Shown here: positions 28,763 through 38,693 of the stretch, one piece after another
How the letters are laid out: each line of letters opens with the position of its first letter
How positions within the stretch are numbered: the first letter of the stretch is position 1
Notes under the pieces: model-generated
Database searches by the model: none
The model's input: the letters and a program-made list of their open reading frames with translations, nothing else
What the model was told of the DNA's origin: nothing
Translations under genes and position numbers: made by a program
From: Aeromicrobium stalagmiti
GTDB lineage: Bacteria > Actinomycetota > Actinomycetes > Propionibacteriales > Nocardioidaceae
Assembly: GCF_013283745.1 (NCBI RefSeq)
Contig: NZ_JABSTZ010000002.1
Coordinates: 1-64,000 of the forward strand
Length of the DNA stretch: 64,000 nucleotides
Direction: 5' to 3'

Positions 28763-30196
28763 ATGACCGACCACGTCCTCGCGACCTCACCGGTGCGCAC
28801 CACCTCCCCACGACGGGCGACCCTCGAGCTCGTCATGGTGGGCCTGGGCGCCCTCGTCGTGGCGCTGGCCCAGTCGTTGCTGATCCCCGTGCTGTCGATC
28901 CTCCCGGCCGAGCTCGACACCTCGGCGAGCAACGTCAACTGGCTGCTCACGTCGACCCTGCTCGCCGCCGCGGTGTCGGTGCCGATCATGGGCCGGCTCG
29001 GCGACATGTACGGCAAGCGGCTCCTGCTGCTGGTCGCAGTCGGCGCGCTGGTGGTCGGCTCCCTCCTGACCGCCGTGACGGACAACATCGGTCTGCTCAT
29101 CACCGGCCGCGCGATCCAGGGCGTCTCGGCGGCGGCGATCCCGCTGGGCATCAGCCTGCTCGCGGCGGTCCTGCCGCGCGAGAAGGTGGGCTCGGCGATC
29201 GCCCTCGTCAGCGCAATGCTCGGCATCGGTGGCGCGCTGGGGCTGCCGCTGGCCGGCTTCGTCGCGGAGCACGCCGACTTCCACGTGCTGTTCTGGATCA
29301 CCTTCGGGGCCGGCCTGGTCGCGTTCACGGGCATCCTGACGATCGTGCCCGAGGCCCCGGGACGCAGCGGCGGCCGCGTCGACTACGTCGGCGCCGTGCT
29401 GCTCGCCGCAGGTCTCATCTGCCTCCTCCTCCCGCTGGCCCAGCGGTCTGCCTGGGGCTGGGGCGACCCCCGCATCTGGATCCTGCTGGCGGCCTCCGTG
29501 GTGATCATCGCGGTCTTCGGCTGGACGCAGCTGCGGACCGCGGACGCACTGGTCGACCTCCGGGCGCTCGGGCGGCGCCCGATCGTGCTGACCAACGTCG
29601 CCTCGATCCTGTTCGGGTTCGCGCTGTTCGCCTCGTTCATCGGCACCGCGTCGTACGTCGAGGCGCCCGAGTCGAGCGGCTACGGCTTCGGGTCGAGCCT
29701 GCTCGTCGGGGGCCTGGCCATGCTGCCGGGCGGCCTGGCGATGCTGCTGCTCTCGCCCGTCGCGGCCAGGCTCATCGAACGTCGCGGCGCCCCGCAGACC
29801 CTCGCGCTCGGGGCCGTGATCGTCGCCGCGGGCTTCCTCCTGCGCATCGTCGTGCACGACTCGCTGTGGCAGGTCATCGTCGGCGCCACGATCGTGGGGG
29901 CCGGCACGGGCGTCGGCTATGCCGCGATGCCGGCGCTGATCAACGCGCACACGCCGCCCGGCGAGATCGCCGCGGCCAACGGGCTCAACTCCCTGTTCCG
30001 CAGCCTGGGCAGCTCGCTGGCCAGCGCGATCGGCGGCAGCATCCTGGCCGCGAACACGGTGCTGATCGGCAACATCGCGGCGCCGTCACTGACCGCCTAC
30101 CAGCAGCTCTTCGCGATCTGCGGCGGTGCGGCGGTGCTCGCCGCGGTGATGGTGCTGCTGATCCCGCACCGGGCTACAGCGCCACCGACCCCGTGA
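28763..30196 (+). CDS. MFS drug/proton antiporter (DHA2/EmrB-QacA type)
   Basis: 477 residues with 14 predicted membrane segments. The motif-A loop is GRLGDMYGKRLLLL, the first helix ends LAQSLLIPVLSILPAEL, and LGIGGALGLPLAGFV is the motif-C antiporter element. Start at MTDHVLATSPVR (28763) preferred over the upstream GTG because the divergent operator lies between. Its 3' end overlaps the convergent PhzF gene by 23 nt. Confidence 0.9.
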   Translation: MTDHVLATSPVRTTSPRRATLELVMVGLGALVVALAQSLLIPVLSILPAELDTSASNVNWLLTSTLLAAAVSVPIMGRLGDMYGKRLLLLVAVGALVVGSLLTAVTDNIGLLITGRAIQGVSAAAIPLGISLLAAVLPREKVGSAIALVSAMLGIGGALGLPLAGFVAEHADFHVLFWITFGAGLVAFTGILTIVPEAPGRSGGRVDYVGAVLLAAGLICLLLPLAQRSAWGWGDPRIWILLAASVVIIAVFGWTQLRTADALVDLRALGRRPIVLTNVASILFGFALFASFIGTASYVEAPESSGYGFGSSLLVGGLAMLPGGLAMLLLSPVAARLIERRGAPQTLALGAVIVAAGFLLRIVVHDSLWQVIVGATIVGAGTGVGYAAMPALINAHTPPGEIAAANGLNSLFRSLGSSLASAIGGSILAANTVLIGNIAAPSLTAYQQLFAICGGAAVLAAVMVLLIPHRATAPPTP

Positions 30197-31004
30197 CGCC
30201 GACGGTCGCCTGACCACCGACCCAGACGTCGTCGTCCGTCCGGTCGACGTGCACGCGGCCGCGGCGCTGCAGCCGCGTGCCCTGGGCGGCGACGTACGAC
30301 GCAGGGGCACGGCCGGTCGACGTCAGCCACTGCCCGATCGACGCGTTGAGGCTCCCGGTGACGGGGTCCTCGCCGATCGATCCGGGCACGAAGGCGCGGA
30401 CCTCGAACGCCGCGTCCGATCCATCGGGGTGGGGCCCGACGACGCCCACCTTGTCGATCACCCCGAACCGTGCGGGGTCAGGATCAAGCGCGAGGACGGT
30501 CCGAGCGCTGTCGAGGAGCAGGGCGGCCCAGCCGGGCCCGTTGTCGGCCCAGGTGGCGTCGACGACCCGGGCCGGGTCGAGCCCGAGCGCGGCGACGACC
30601 TCGGCGAGCTCGCCGGGATCGATGGGCCCGTCCCGCAGCAGCGGGGGAGCGGCGAAGGCGAGCCGGTCGCCGTCGACCCGCACGCGCACGAGGCCCGCGG
30701 CGCACTCCTGCACCAGCTCGTCGTCCCGCCGGGGACGTCCGCCGGCAGCCAGCCAGGCGCGGGCCGACCCGAGGGTCGGATGCCCCGCGAACGGCAGCTC
30801 GCGCGCCGTCGTGAAGATGCGGACCCGGTAGTCGGCGTCCGGTGTCGACGGCCGCAGCAGGAAGGTCGTCTCGGACAGGTTGGTCCAGCGGGCGAAGCCG
30901 GCCATCTGCTCGTCGTCGAGGTCGTCGGCATCGTGCACGACGGCGACCGGGTTGCCGAGCGTGAGCTCGGAGGCGAACACGTCGACCTGGCTGAAACCGC
31001 GCAT
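30174..31004 (-). CDS. PhzF family isomerase
   Basis: 276 residues, two-lobed PhzF fold. VDVFASELTLGNPVAVVHDADDL and NLSETTFLLRPS precede FTTARELPFAGHPTLGSARAWL (the conserved GHPT), and GSIGEDPVTGSLNASIGQWL is the second-half glycine motif with its acidic residue. It is likely an isomerase or epimerase of a small metabolite; phenazine genes are absent. It overlaps the convergent MFS gene. Confidence 0.9.
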   Translation of the reverse strand: MRGFSQVDVFASELTLGNPVAVVHDADDLDDEQMAGFARWTNLSETTFLLRPSTPDADYRVRIFTTARELPFAGHPTLGSARAWLAAGGRPRRDDELVQECAAGLVRVRVDGDRLAFAAPPLLRDGPIDPGELAEVVAALGLDPARVVDATWADNGPGWAALLLDSARTVLALDPDPARFGVIDKVGVVGPHPDGSDAAFEVRAFVPGSIGEDPVTGSLNASIGQWLTSTGRAPASYVAAQGTRLQRRGRVHVDRTDDDVWVGGQATVGVTGSVAL

Positions 31005-31113
31005 GTGTCGACGCTAGCAACGCTGGTGCGGAAGGCGGTCGCCGCACCGCGATCGCGACGGAGCCTGTCGGCGGACGCCATCGGCCCTCAAGCGGCTCGC
31101 CGAGCAGGACCCG

Positions 31114-31608
31114 TCAGGCGGGTCGGAACGACGGTGACCGCGTCGGTCCCTCTGCGGCCCCCTTGCGCAGCATCGGCAGGACGCGCGGAGGGACCAGCTC
31201 GGACAGCACGATGACGCTGGTCGACCTGGCCACCGACCCGGACTGGCTGATGTGCAGCAGCGTGTCCTTGAGGTCCTCGTGCGACGTCGCGGCGATCTTG
31301 CACACGACGTCGGCGTTGCCGCTCGTGATGTAGGCCTCCAGCACGTTGGGCAGCGAGTCGAGCTCGACGGTCACTGCGTCGAGCGAGCCCTGGACGATCT
31401 CGAGCGTCACGAACGCGAGCACGGGATGGCCGGCTGCGACCAGGTCGATGTCAGGGCCGTAGCCGGTGATGACGCCGGCCTCCTCGAGCTTGGCGAGGCG
31501 GGACTGCACGGTCGCACGGGCGACGTGGGTGAGCCGGGACAGCTCGAGGTCGCCGACCCGCGGGTGGGCGTGCATGGCCTCGACGAGTGCGACATCCAGC
31601 TGGTCCAT
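31114..31608 (-). CDS. Lrp/AsnC family transcriptional regulator
   Basis: 164 residues: an N-terminal winged helix (LDVALVEAMHAHPRVGDLELSRLTHVARATVQSRLAKLEEAGVITGY) and a RAM/AsnC ligand domain (AFVTLEIVQGSLDAVTVELDSLPNVLEAYITSGNADVVCKIAA). It is divergent from hpd and the homogentisate operon, so it probably senses an aromatic amino acid and controls its breakdown. Confidence 0.92.
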   Translation of the reverse strand: MDQLDVALVEAMHAHPRVGDLELSRLTHVARATVQSRLAKLEEAGVITGYGPDIDLVAAGHPVLAFVTLEIVQGSLDAVTVELDSLPNVLEAYITSGNADVVCKIAATSHEDLKDTLLHISQSGSVARSTSVIVLSELVPPRVLPMLRKGAAEGPTRSPSFRPA

Positions 31609-31636
31609 CGTGACTCCATCTCGTCAATCTGCCTAG

Positions 31637-32929
<1,293 letters not shown>

Positions 32930-32946
32930 GGCAGGGGGCAGCTGAG

Positions 32947-34143
32947 ATGGCGCACTACCGCCGGGCCGGCAGCATCCCGCCCAAGCGCCACACGCAGCAC
33001 CGCGCCCCCGACGGCTCGCTCTACCGCGAGGAGCTGATGGGGGAGGAGGGGTTCTCCTCGGACTCGTCGCTGCTCTACCACCGGGGTGTCCCCTCGGCGA
33101 TCGTCGACACCCGGACGTGGGAGCTGCCCGACCTCTCGACGACGCCCAACGAGCCGCTGCTCGCACGCCACCTCGCGCTGCACGACCTCTTCGACGATCG
33201 CGCCGGCCGTAACCTCGTCACCAGCAGGCGCCTCGTGCTCGCCAACGCCGACGTGCGCATCTCCTACGTCGTGGCGGACGAGGCGTCGCCGCTCTACCGC
33301 AACGCGACGGGCGACGAGTGCGTGTTCATCGAGGACGGCTCGGGGACCCTCGAGACGGTCTTCGGCGACATCGCCTTCGGGCCGGGCGACTACCTCGTCG
33401 TGCCGCGCGCCACGACCCACCGCTGGGTGCCCTCCGTGGGCCCGGGCAACGAGGCGGGCGTCCGGGCGTACTGCATCGAGGCCAACAGCCACATCAGCCC
33501 CCCGCGGCGCTATCTCTCCAAGTTCGGCCAGCTGCTCGAGCACGCTCCCTACTGCGAGCGCGACCTGCGGGGCCCGGGCGAGCCCCGGATGCTGGACGAG
33601 ACCGATGTCGAGGTCTTCATCAAGCACCGCGGCTCCGGACCGCTCGGCCTCGGCGGATCGGTCCACGTCGTGCCGCAGCACCCGTTCGACGTCGTGGGCT
33701 GGGACGGGTGTCTTTATCCGTATGCGTTCAACGTCGCCGACTTCGAGCCGATCACCGGCCGGGTGCACCAGCCGCCGCCGGTGCACCAGGTCTTCGAGGG
33801 CACCAACTTCGTGATCTGCAACTTCGTGCCGCGCAAGGTCGACTACCACCCGCTGGCGATCCCGGTGCCCTACTACCACTCCAACGTCGACTCCGACGAG
33901 GTCATGTTCTACGTCGCCGGTGACTACGAGGCGCGCAAGGGATCGGGCATCGGCCGCGGGTCGGTGTCGCTGCACCCGGGCGGCCACTCGCACGGCCCGC
34001 AGCCGTCGGCGATCGAGGCGAGCCTCGGGGCGGAGTCGTTCGACGAGCTGGCGGTCATGGTCGACACGTTCCGTCCGCTCGAGCTGGGCGAAGGGGGACG
34101 GGCCTGCGACGACGGTCAGTACGCCTGGTCGTGGGGTCGGTGA
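32947..34143 (+). CDS. hmgA: Homogentisate 1,2-dioxygenase
   Basis: 398 residues, cupin-type ring-cleavage enzyme. MAHYRRAGSIPPKRHTQHR is the actinobacterial start. PYYHSNVDSDEVMFYVAGDY holds the His and Glu iron ligands and SLHPGGHSHGPQPSA the last His. It opens homogentisate to maleylacetoacetate. Shorter than the eukaryotic form (~445 residues), as is usual in actinobacteria. It lies 17 nt behind hpd. Confidence 0.95.
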   Translation: MAHYRRAGSIPPKRHTQHRAPDGSLYREELMGEEGFSSDSSLLYHRGVPSAIVDTRTWELPDLSTTPNEPLLARHLALHDLFDDRAGRNLVTSRRLVLANADVRISYVVADEASPLYRNATGDECVFIEDGSGTLETVFGDIAFGPGDYLVVPRATTHRWVPSVGPGNEAGVRAYCIEANSHISPPRRYLSKFGQLLEHAPYCERDLRGPGEPRMLDETDVEVFIKHRGSGPLGLGGSVHVVPQHPFDVVGWDGCLYPYAFNVADFEPITGRVHQPPPVHQVFEGTNFVICNFVPRKVDYHPLAIPVPYYHSNVDSDEVMFYVAGDYEARKGSGIGRGSVSLHPGGHSHGPQPSAIEASLGAESFDELAVMVDTFRPLELGEGGRACDDGQYAWSWGR

Positions 34144-34150
34144 CGGCGGC

Positions 34151-35320
34151 ATGACCGACTTCGGCCGCACGACGTTGCCCTACTGCTCGTTCGTCCGCCC
34201 TGGCGACGACAGGGCGTGTGTCGGCGTCGGCATCGGCACGGACGTCCTCGACCTGACGGCCGCCGCGGCGACCGTGGTGCCCGGGCGACGTGACCTGTTC
34301 GGTGGCGGGTCGCTGGACGCGTTGCTCGCCGCCGGGCCGCAGGTGTGGCACGAGGTGCGGTTGGCGCTGGCTACCCACGTCGAGCGGGATGACGCGGCTC
34401 TCGCCGAGCACCTCCTGCCTGGTGGCGACGTCGAGCTGCTCCTGCCCTTCGCGGTCGCCGACTACGTCGACTTCTACGCCTCGGAGCACCATGCCACCAC
34501 CGTGGGCCGGATCTTCCGCCCCGACGGCGAGGCACTTCCGCCGAGCTGGAAGCACCTGCCGATCGGCTACCACGGTCGCGCCGGGACGGTCGTGGTGTCG
34601 GGGACGCCGGTCCGCCGTCCGTCCGGCCAGACCCGCGCGGCCGACGGCACGGTCGGCTTCGGCCCGACCGCCCGGCTCGACCTCGAGGCCGAGATCGGCT
34701 TCGTCGTCGGGGCGGCGTCGACCCCGGGCGAGCCGGTGCCGATCAGCGCGTTCGACCAGCACGTCTTCGGCATCTGCGTCGTCAACGACTGGTCCGCGCG
34801 CGACATCCAGGCCTGGGAGTACGTGCCCCTCGGCCCGTTCCTCGGCAAGTCGTTCGCGACGTCGGTGTCACCGTGGATCGTGCCCCTGGCCGCGCTCGAG
34901 CACGCTCGGGTCTCCCCACCGCCCCGCGACCCCGAGCCGCTGCCCTACCTGCGCGACGAGCAGCCGTGGGGCCTCGACCTCGAGCTGGTCGTGACGATCG
35001 AGGGCACGGTCGTCTCGCGGGCGCCGTTCTCGTCGGTGTACTGGACGGCTGCGCAGATGCTGGCCCACCTGACGGTCAACGGGGCGTCGTTGCGAACGGG
35101 TGACCTGTACGCGTCGGGCACCGTCAGTGGGCCGGAGGCAGGCCAGCGCGGCTCCCTGCTCGAGCTGTCGTGGAACGGCGCGGAGCCCGTGACGCTCGAC
35201 GACGGGTCCACCCGCACGTTCCTGCGCGACGGAGACCACGTCTGCATCGCCGCCACGGCGCGGCTGGCCGACGGCACGCACATCGAGCTGGGTCAGGTCG
35301 ACGGACAGGTGATCGCATGA
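34151..35320 (+). CDS. fahA: Fumarylacetoacetase
   Basis: 389 residues. N-terminal SH3-like part (TTLPYCSFVRPG), then the FAH fold: YVDFYASEHHATTVGRIFRP, LPIGYHGRAGTVVVSGTPVRRPSGQ, LDLEAEIGFVVG with acidic metal ligands, and VVNDWSARDIQAWEYVPLGPFLGKSF. It hydrolyses fumarylacetoacetate to fumarate and acetoacetate. Seven bases behind hmgA. Start at 34151 keeps the conserved N-terminus; upstream in-frame sequence is inside hmgA. Confidence 0.95.
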   Translation: MTDFGRTTLPYCSFVRPGDDRACVGVGIGTDVLDLTAAAATVVPGRRDLFGGGSLDALLAAGPQVWHEVRLALATHVERDDAALAEHLLPGGDVELLLPFAVADYVDFYASEHHATTVGRIFRPDGEALPPSWKHLPIGYHGRAGTVVVSGTPVRRPSGQTRAADGTVGFGPTARLDLEAEIGFVVGAASTPGEPVPISAFDQHVFGICVVNDWSARDIQAWEYVPLGPFLGKSFATSVSPWIVPLAALEHARVSPPPRDPEPLPYLRDEQPWGLDLELVVTIEGTVVSRAPFSSVYWTAAQMLAHLTVNGASLRTGDLYASGTVSGPEAGQRGSLLELSWNGAEPVTLDDGSTRTFLRDGDHVCIAATARLADGTHIELGQVDGQVIA

Positions 35321-35343
35321 CGCGATCGCCGTGAGGAGGAACC

Positions 35344-36237
35344 ATGTTCGAAGAAGGTCAGTACTTCGCACCGGTCGTCGCCAGGGGTGACGGCAGCCTG
35401 TCCGTGCAGCTCGGAGCCGGTCACCCGGGACTCGACGACCCGGTCTACCGCGAGCGTCGTGACCTCATCGCCACGACGGCCGACCGGTGGACGCCGGGCG
35501 AGCCCGCGCCGCAGGTGGCCTACACCGACGCCGAGCACGAGGTGTGGCGCGTCGTGTGCGACGACCTGGCCGACAAGCACCGCACCTACGCGTGCCGGGA
35601 GTTCCTCGAGGGCAAGGAGGCCCTCGGCCTGCCGCTCGACCGGGTGCCCCAGCTCGAGGAGCTCTCCGACCGCATCGAGCCCCTGACGGGCTTCCGCTAT
35701 CGACCGGCCGCCGGCCTCGTGCCGCTGCGCGACTTCTACGGGGCGCTGGCCGACCACGGCTTCTGGGCCACGCAGTACGTCCGTCACCACTCCGTGCCGC
35801 TCTACACGCCGGAGCCCGACGTCCTGCACGAGGTGGTGGGCCACGGCAACACCCTCGCTGACCGCCGGTTCACCGACCTCTACGAGGCAGCGGGTGCGGC
35901 GGCGCGGCGGGTCGAGACGGAGGGCGCTCTGGAGTTCGTCAGCAAGGTCTTCTGGTTCACGCTGGAGTTCGGCGTGGTGCACGAGGCCGACGGGCTCAAG
36001 GCGTACGGGGCGGGCATCCTGTCGAGCCCCGGCGAGATCGAGGAGTTCCGCGGCATGACGATCAGGCCGCTCGACGTGGTGACGATGGGCACGACCGACT
36101 ACGACATCACGCACTACCAACAGGTGCTGTTCGCGGCCGACTCCTTCGCCCACGTCGAGGACGTGGTGGGAGGCTTCTGGGCGAGCTGCGACGACGAGTC
36201 GATCGGCGCCCTGCGGGCGTCCGTCGGGGTCGGCTGA
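35344..36237 (+). CDS. phhA: Phenylalanine 4-monooxygenase
   Basis: 297 residues. The iron triad is His162 and His167 in VLHEVVGHGN and Glu208 in FWFTLEFGVV. RYRPAAGLVPLRDFYGALADHGFWATQYVRHHS contains the pterin-contact segment, given here in part. It hydroxylates phenylalanine to tyrosine using tetrahydrobiopterin and O2. AGGAGG-type ribosome site (GAGGAACC). Last gene of the operon, linking phenylalanine to the tyrosine pathway; the tyrosine aminotransferase must be elsewhere. Confidence 0.95.
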   Translation: MFEEGQYFAPVVARGDGSLSVQLGAGHPGLDDPVYRERRDLIATTADRWTPGEPAPQVAYTDAEHEVWRVVCDDLADKHRTYACREFLEGKEALGLPLDRVPQLEELSDRIEPLTGFRYRPAAGLVPLRDFYGALADHGFWATQYVRHHSVPLYTPEPDVLHEVVGHGNTLADRRFTDLYEAAGAAARRVETEGALEFVSKVFWFTLEFGVVHEADGLKAYGAGILSSPGEIEEFRGMTIRPLDVVTMGTTDYDITHYQQVLFAADSFAHVEDVVGGFWASCDDESIGALRASVGVG

Positions 36238-36254
36238 CCCCGACGGCGTCGGGA

Positions 36255-36722
36255 CTACATCCCGAGCAGCGTCTCGAGCAGCCCCTTCTTGGGCGGCTTC
36301 GGCGTCGGGCTGGGCTCGGGCTCAGGTTCGGGCTCGGGCGCCGGCGGCGGCGGTGCGGTGGTCGGGGCCGTGGTCCGCCGGTCCCCGCCCGAGGGGGTCG
36401 TCGGATCGGCCGCAGAGCTGCCGGTGCCGGTCGCCGGGGAGGGCTTCTTCTTCGTCGAGCCTGCATCGTCCGAGGTCGTCGACGCGTCGGACGAGGAGTC
36501 CGCCGCGTCGTCGTCGCTCTTCGCCTCGTCGGAGCCGGGGTCGTCGTCGGCCGCAGTGGCGCTGCCGCCGGTGACGGTCGGCGAGTCACCGCCTGCCACG
36601 GGGAGTCCGGCTGCGCTCGTCGTCGGGGCGTCGTCGCCGCGGGCGAACGTCACCACGGTCGCCGTGGCGACGGTCGTCATGACGGCGGCGGTGATGACGC
36701 GCGAGGTCTTCGTGATCCGCAT
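36255..36722 (-). CDS. Exported Ser/Thr/Pro/Asp-rich protein
   Basis: 155 residues. A positively charged start and hydrophobic stretch (MRITKTSRVITAAVMTTVATATVVTFA) form a signal peptide or anchor. Then comes a low-complexity region (DDDPGSDEAKSDDDAADSSSD) and a Pro/Glu stalk (PEPEPEPEPSPTPKP) ending KKGLLETLLGM. No enzymatic motif is seen. It lies near, and divergent from, an ECF sigma gene whose larger paralogue carries a very similar anchor-plus-stalk in one chain. Confidence 0.75.
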   Translation of the reverse strand: MRITKTSRVITAAVMTTVATATVVTFARGDDAPTTSAAGLPVAGGDSPTVTGGSATAADDDPGSDEAKSDDDAADSSSDASTTSDDAGSTKKKPSPATGTGSSAADPTTPSGGDRRTTAPTTAPPPPAPEPEPEPEPSPTPKPPKKGLLETLLGM

Positions 36723-36839
36723 GGGAGGGCTCCTGGCGGTGGGTCGGGGTCGGCCGAGGGGAGTGTGCCGAGCCCCCAGACTATCGGCTGCGACGACGCC
36801 GGATCCCGGGAACGACGCAGATCACGTCGCCCGCGGACG

Positions 36840-37004
36840 TCAGCCGACGGGGTCGGGCTGCGTCGCCGGCTCGCGGTCGGGCTCGACTCCGGGCTCGGCG
36901 TCAGGGAGCACCTCGGGGAAGGCCGGGTCGGGCAGGTCAGGGGTCTCCGGGCGATCGGGCTCGTCCTCGCCGGGCAGCACGGGTTCGGGGGGTGCGACGG
37001 TCAT
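36840..37004 (-). CDS. Small acidic proline-rich protein, 54 aa
   Basis: A short frame (MTVAPPEPVLPGEDEPDRPE...) with a near-perfect AGGAGGA ribosome binding site five nt before its ATG. Composition is about one third Pro and one third Asp/Glu, with no signal peptide and no Cys. It lies between the exported Pro-rich protein gene and the divergent ECF sigma gene. Unrecognised; probably disordered. Confidence 0.65.
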   Translation of the reverse strand: MTVAPPEPVLPGEDEPDRPETPDLPDPAFPEVLPDAEPGVEPDREPATQPDPVG

Positions 37005-37072
37005 GGGTCCTCCTGGGGTCGGTGGGATCAGGCGTACCCGCGGGAGCGCTGGTCAACCGTCCGATCAGGGCA

Positions 37073-37089
37073 TCGAGAAAATCTGTCGA
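37073..37089 (+). promoter_or_regulatory. 17-bp motif TCGAGAAAATCTGTCGA, copy 2
   Basis: Exact second copy of the 19652 motif, 57 nt before the ECF sigma start. A further TGTCGA occurs at about 37132, next to an A-rich leader. Possible autoregulatory promoter of an ECF sigma; not proven. Confidence 0.4.
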
Positions 37090-37146
37090 ATTTGTGGTTG
37101 CAGACACCAATCCAGGGCAATCACCGTGTCGAACCAAAAAAGAAAC

Positions 37147-37950
37147 ATGCAGTTACACCCTCACGACTCGGGGGAGATCCAGGGGCAGACCGTGCAGCAG
37201 CAGGACCATCAACCTGAGTGCACCGCGCTCGCCGAGCTCGACCAGCTCGACGACATTCATCTGATCGAACGCACCCGCGAGGGCTGCACCGATGCCTTCG
37301 GCGAGCTCTATGCGCGCTACGAGCACTCGGCGCTGCGTCTGGCCCGTCACCTCGGGCAGCGCGAGGAGTCCGACGACGTCGTGTCCGAGGCGTTCGCCCG
37401 CATCTTCGACCTGCTGCAGCGCGGCAAGGGGCCGCAGGAGGCGTTCCGGGCCTATCTCTACACCGCGATCCGCAACGAGTGTGCCCGGCGCGCGCGGGCC
37501 GTCCAGCGGGTCCGGCCGACCGACGACGACGCCGTGATCGATCGCGCCGTCGACCTCGGGGACGCAGGTGTCGACCAGTTCGAGCGCGAGAGCGTGCGCG
37601 CGGCGTACGAGTCGCTGCCGGTCAGGTGGCGCACGGTCCTGTGGCAGCTCGACGTCGAGGGACACAAGCCGCAGGACCTCGCGGACGATCTCGGCATCTC
37701 GCCCAACAGCGTCTCCGCACTGGTCTACCGTGCGCGGTCAGGGCTGCGGGAGGCGTACGTCCAGCAGCACGTCAACGCGGAGCCGGTGGGCGGGTCCTAC
37801 CACCTGGAGATCCGGTCGAAACTCGCAGTCGTCCTGCGGCAGGCGGCGTCGGTCCGCGATCAGGAGCGCGTGCACGCCCACCTCGCGACGTGCGAGAAGT
37901 GCATGGCGGTCTACCTCGAGCTCCGGGACATCGTCGGACACGTGGCCTGA
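37147..37950 (+). CDS. ECF sigma factor with C-terminal zinc-finger tail
   Basis: 267 residues. Region sigma2: FGELYARYEHSALRLARHLGQREESDDVVSEAFARIF. Region sigma4: YESLPVRWRTVLWQLDVEGHKPQDLADDLGISPNSVSALVYRARSGLREAY. A ~35-residue tail has HLATCEKC (H245, C249, C252), the HxxxCxxC of zinc-binding anti-sigma domains. It is clearly paralogous to the sigma at 43869-45491 but ends just after the finger. The fused finger could restrain activity in cis. The ATG at 37147 follows an A-rich leader (AAAAAAGAAAC) rather than a strong SD. Neighbouring leftward genes encode Pro-rich proteins. Confidence 0.88.
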   Translation: MQLHPHDSGEIQGQTVQQQDHQPECTALAELDQLDDIHLIERTREGCTDAFGELYARYEHSALRLARHLGQREESDDVVSEAFARIFDLLQRGKGPQEAFRAYLYTAIRNECARRARAVQRVRPTDDDAVIDRAVDLGDAGVDQFERESVRAAYESLPVRWRTVLWQLDVEGHKPQDLADDLGISPNSVSALVYRARSGLREAYVQQHVNAEPVGGSYHLEIRSKLAVVLRQAASVRDQERVHAHLATCEKCMAVYLELRDIVGHVA

Positions 37951-38010
37951 CCCCGGGTGGTCTGACCGCGGGTGGTCCGGGCGCCGGCTCGCGGCGAGGT
38001 GCACGACGAA

Positions 38011-38055
38011 CGACGACGCCGTGGCTGCCTCTCGGGCGAGCTCACGGCGTCGTCG
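38011..38055. terminator. Bidirectional terminator
   Basis: Perfect 13-bp stem CGACGACGCCGTG / CACGGCGTCGTCG with a 19-nt loop between the converging ECF sigma and bL36 genes. Confidence 0.7.
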
Positions 38056-38073
38056 GATCCGGGTGCCGCGTCC

Positions 38074-38196
38074 CTAGCCCTGGCGGGCCTTGAGGCGCGG
38101 GTTGTTCTTGTTGATCACGAACGTGCGACCGCGGCGGCGGACGACCTGTGACCCGGGCTGGTTCTTGAGCGAGGCGAGTGAGTTGCGGACCTTCAT
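38074..38196 (-). CDS. rpmJ: 50S ribosomal protein bL36, zinc-free (C-) form
   Basis: 40 residues ([20 protein letters not shown]..., ending NPRLKARQG). It lacks the CxxC...CxxxxH zinc ribbon of the housekeeping bL36, so it is the zinc-independent YkgO/type-B paralogue. Such genes are switched on when zinc is scarce and replace the zinc-binding version in the ribosome. A perfect Zur-like palindrome lies 37 nt upstream. Ribosome site AGGAAGGA. Confidence 0.95.
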   Translation of the reverse strand: MKVRNSLASLKNQPGSQVVRRRGRTFVINKNNPRLKARQG

Positions 38197-38232
38197 GACT
38201 GTCCTTCCTGGGCCGGAACATACCGGCACAGA

Positions 38233-38247
38233 TGACAACCGTTGTCA
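38233..38247. promoter_or_regulatory. Zur box upstream of bL36 gene
   Basis: TGACAAC-c-GTTGTCA, a perfect 15-bp palindrome of the same form as the actinobacterial Zur operator (TGAnAAT-n-ATTnTCA). It is 37 nt ahead of the zinc-free bL36 start, where Zur with zinc would block transcription. Confidence 0.8.
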
Positions 38248-38255
38248 GGTGGCTG

Positions 38256-38666
38256 CTATTCCCAGCTGCCGCTGCGGCCCTGCTTGACCGAGCTGCGTCG
38301 CTTCTTGGCGTCGAGGCGGCGCTGCTTCGACCCGCGGCTGGGCTTGGTCCGGTGGCGAGTCTTCGGCGGGATGACAGCCTGCGTCAGCAGCTCCTCCAGG
38401 CGGGTGCGCGCGGCCTCGCGGTTGCGATGCTGCGAGCGGTACTGCGACGACACGACCGTGATCGTCCCGTCGACCAGGCGGTTGCTCAGCCGGGTCGCGG
38501 CCAGCTCCTTCTGCGAGGGGGAGAGCACGGTGGTGTCGCTGAGCGACCAGATCAGCTCGACGCGGGTGTCGGTCGTGTTGACGTGCTGACCGCCCGCGCC
38601 CGACGAGCGGGAGAACCGCCAGGTCATCTCGCTCTCGGGCAGTCGCACGATTCGGTCATGGCTCAT
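38256..38666 (-). CDS. arfB: Alternative ribosome-rescue factor ArfB (peptidyl-tRNA hydrolase, YaeJ/ICT1 type)
   Basis: 136 residues. The catalytic GGQ is in SRSSGAGGQHVNTTDTRVEL, followed by a basic C-terminal tail (RRLDAKKRRSSVKQGRSG) that enters the empty mRNA channel of stalled ribosomes. It releases nascent chains without a stop codon. The codon-recognition domain of RF1/RF2 is absent, as expected. The tail is 10-15 residues from the bL36 Zur box. Confidence 0.93.
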   Translation of the reverse strand: MSHDRIVRLPESEMTWRFSRSSGAGGQHVNTTDTRVELIWSLSDTTVLSPSQKELAATRLSNRLVDGTITVVSSQYRSQHRNREAARTRLEELLTQAVIPPKTRHRTKPSRGSKQRRLDAKKRRSSVKQGRSGSWE

Positions 38667-38693
38667 CGTCGGCCAGACTAGTCGTCGGCCGAC

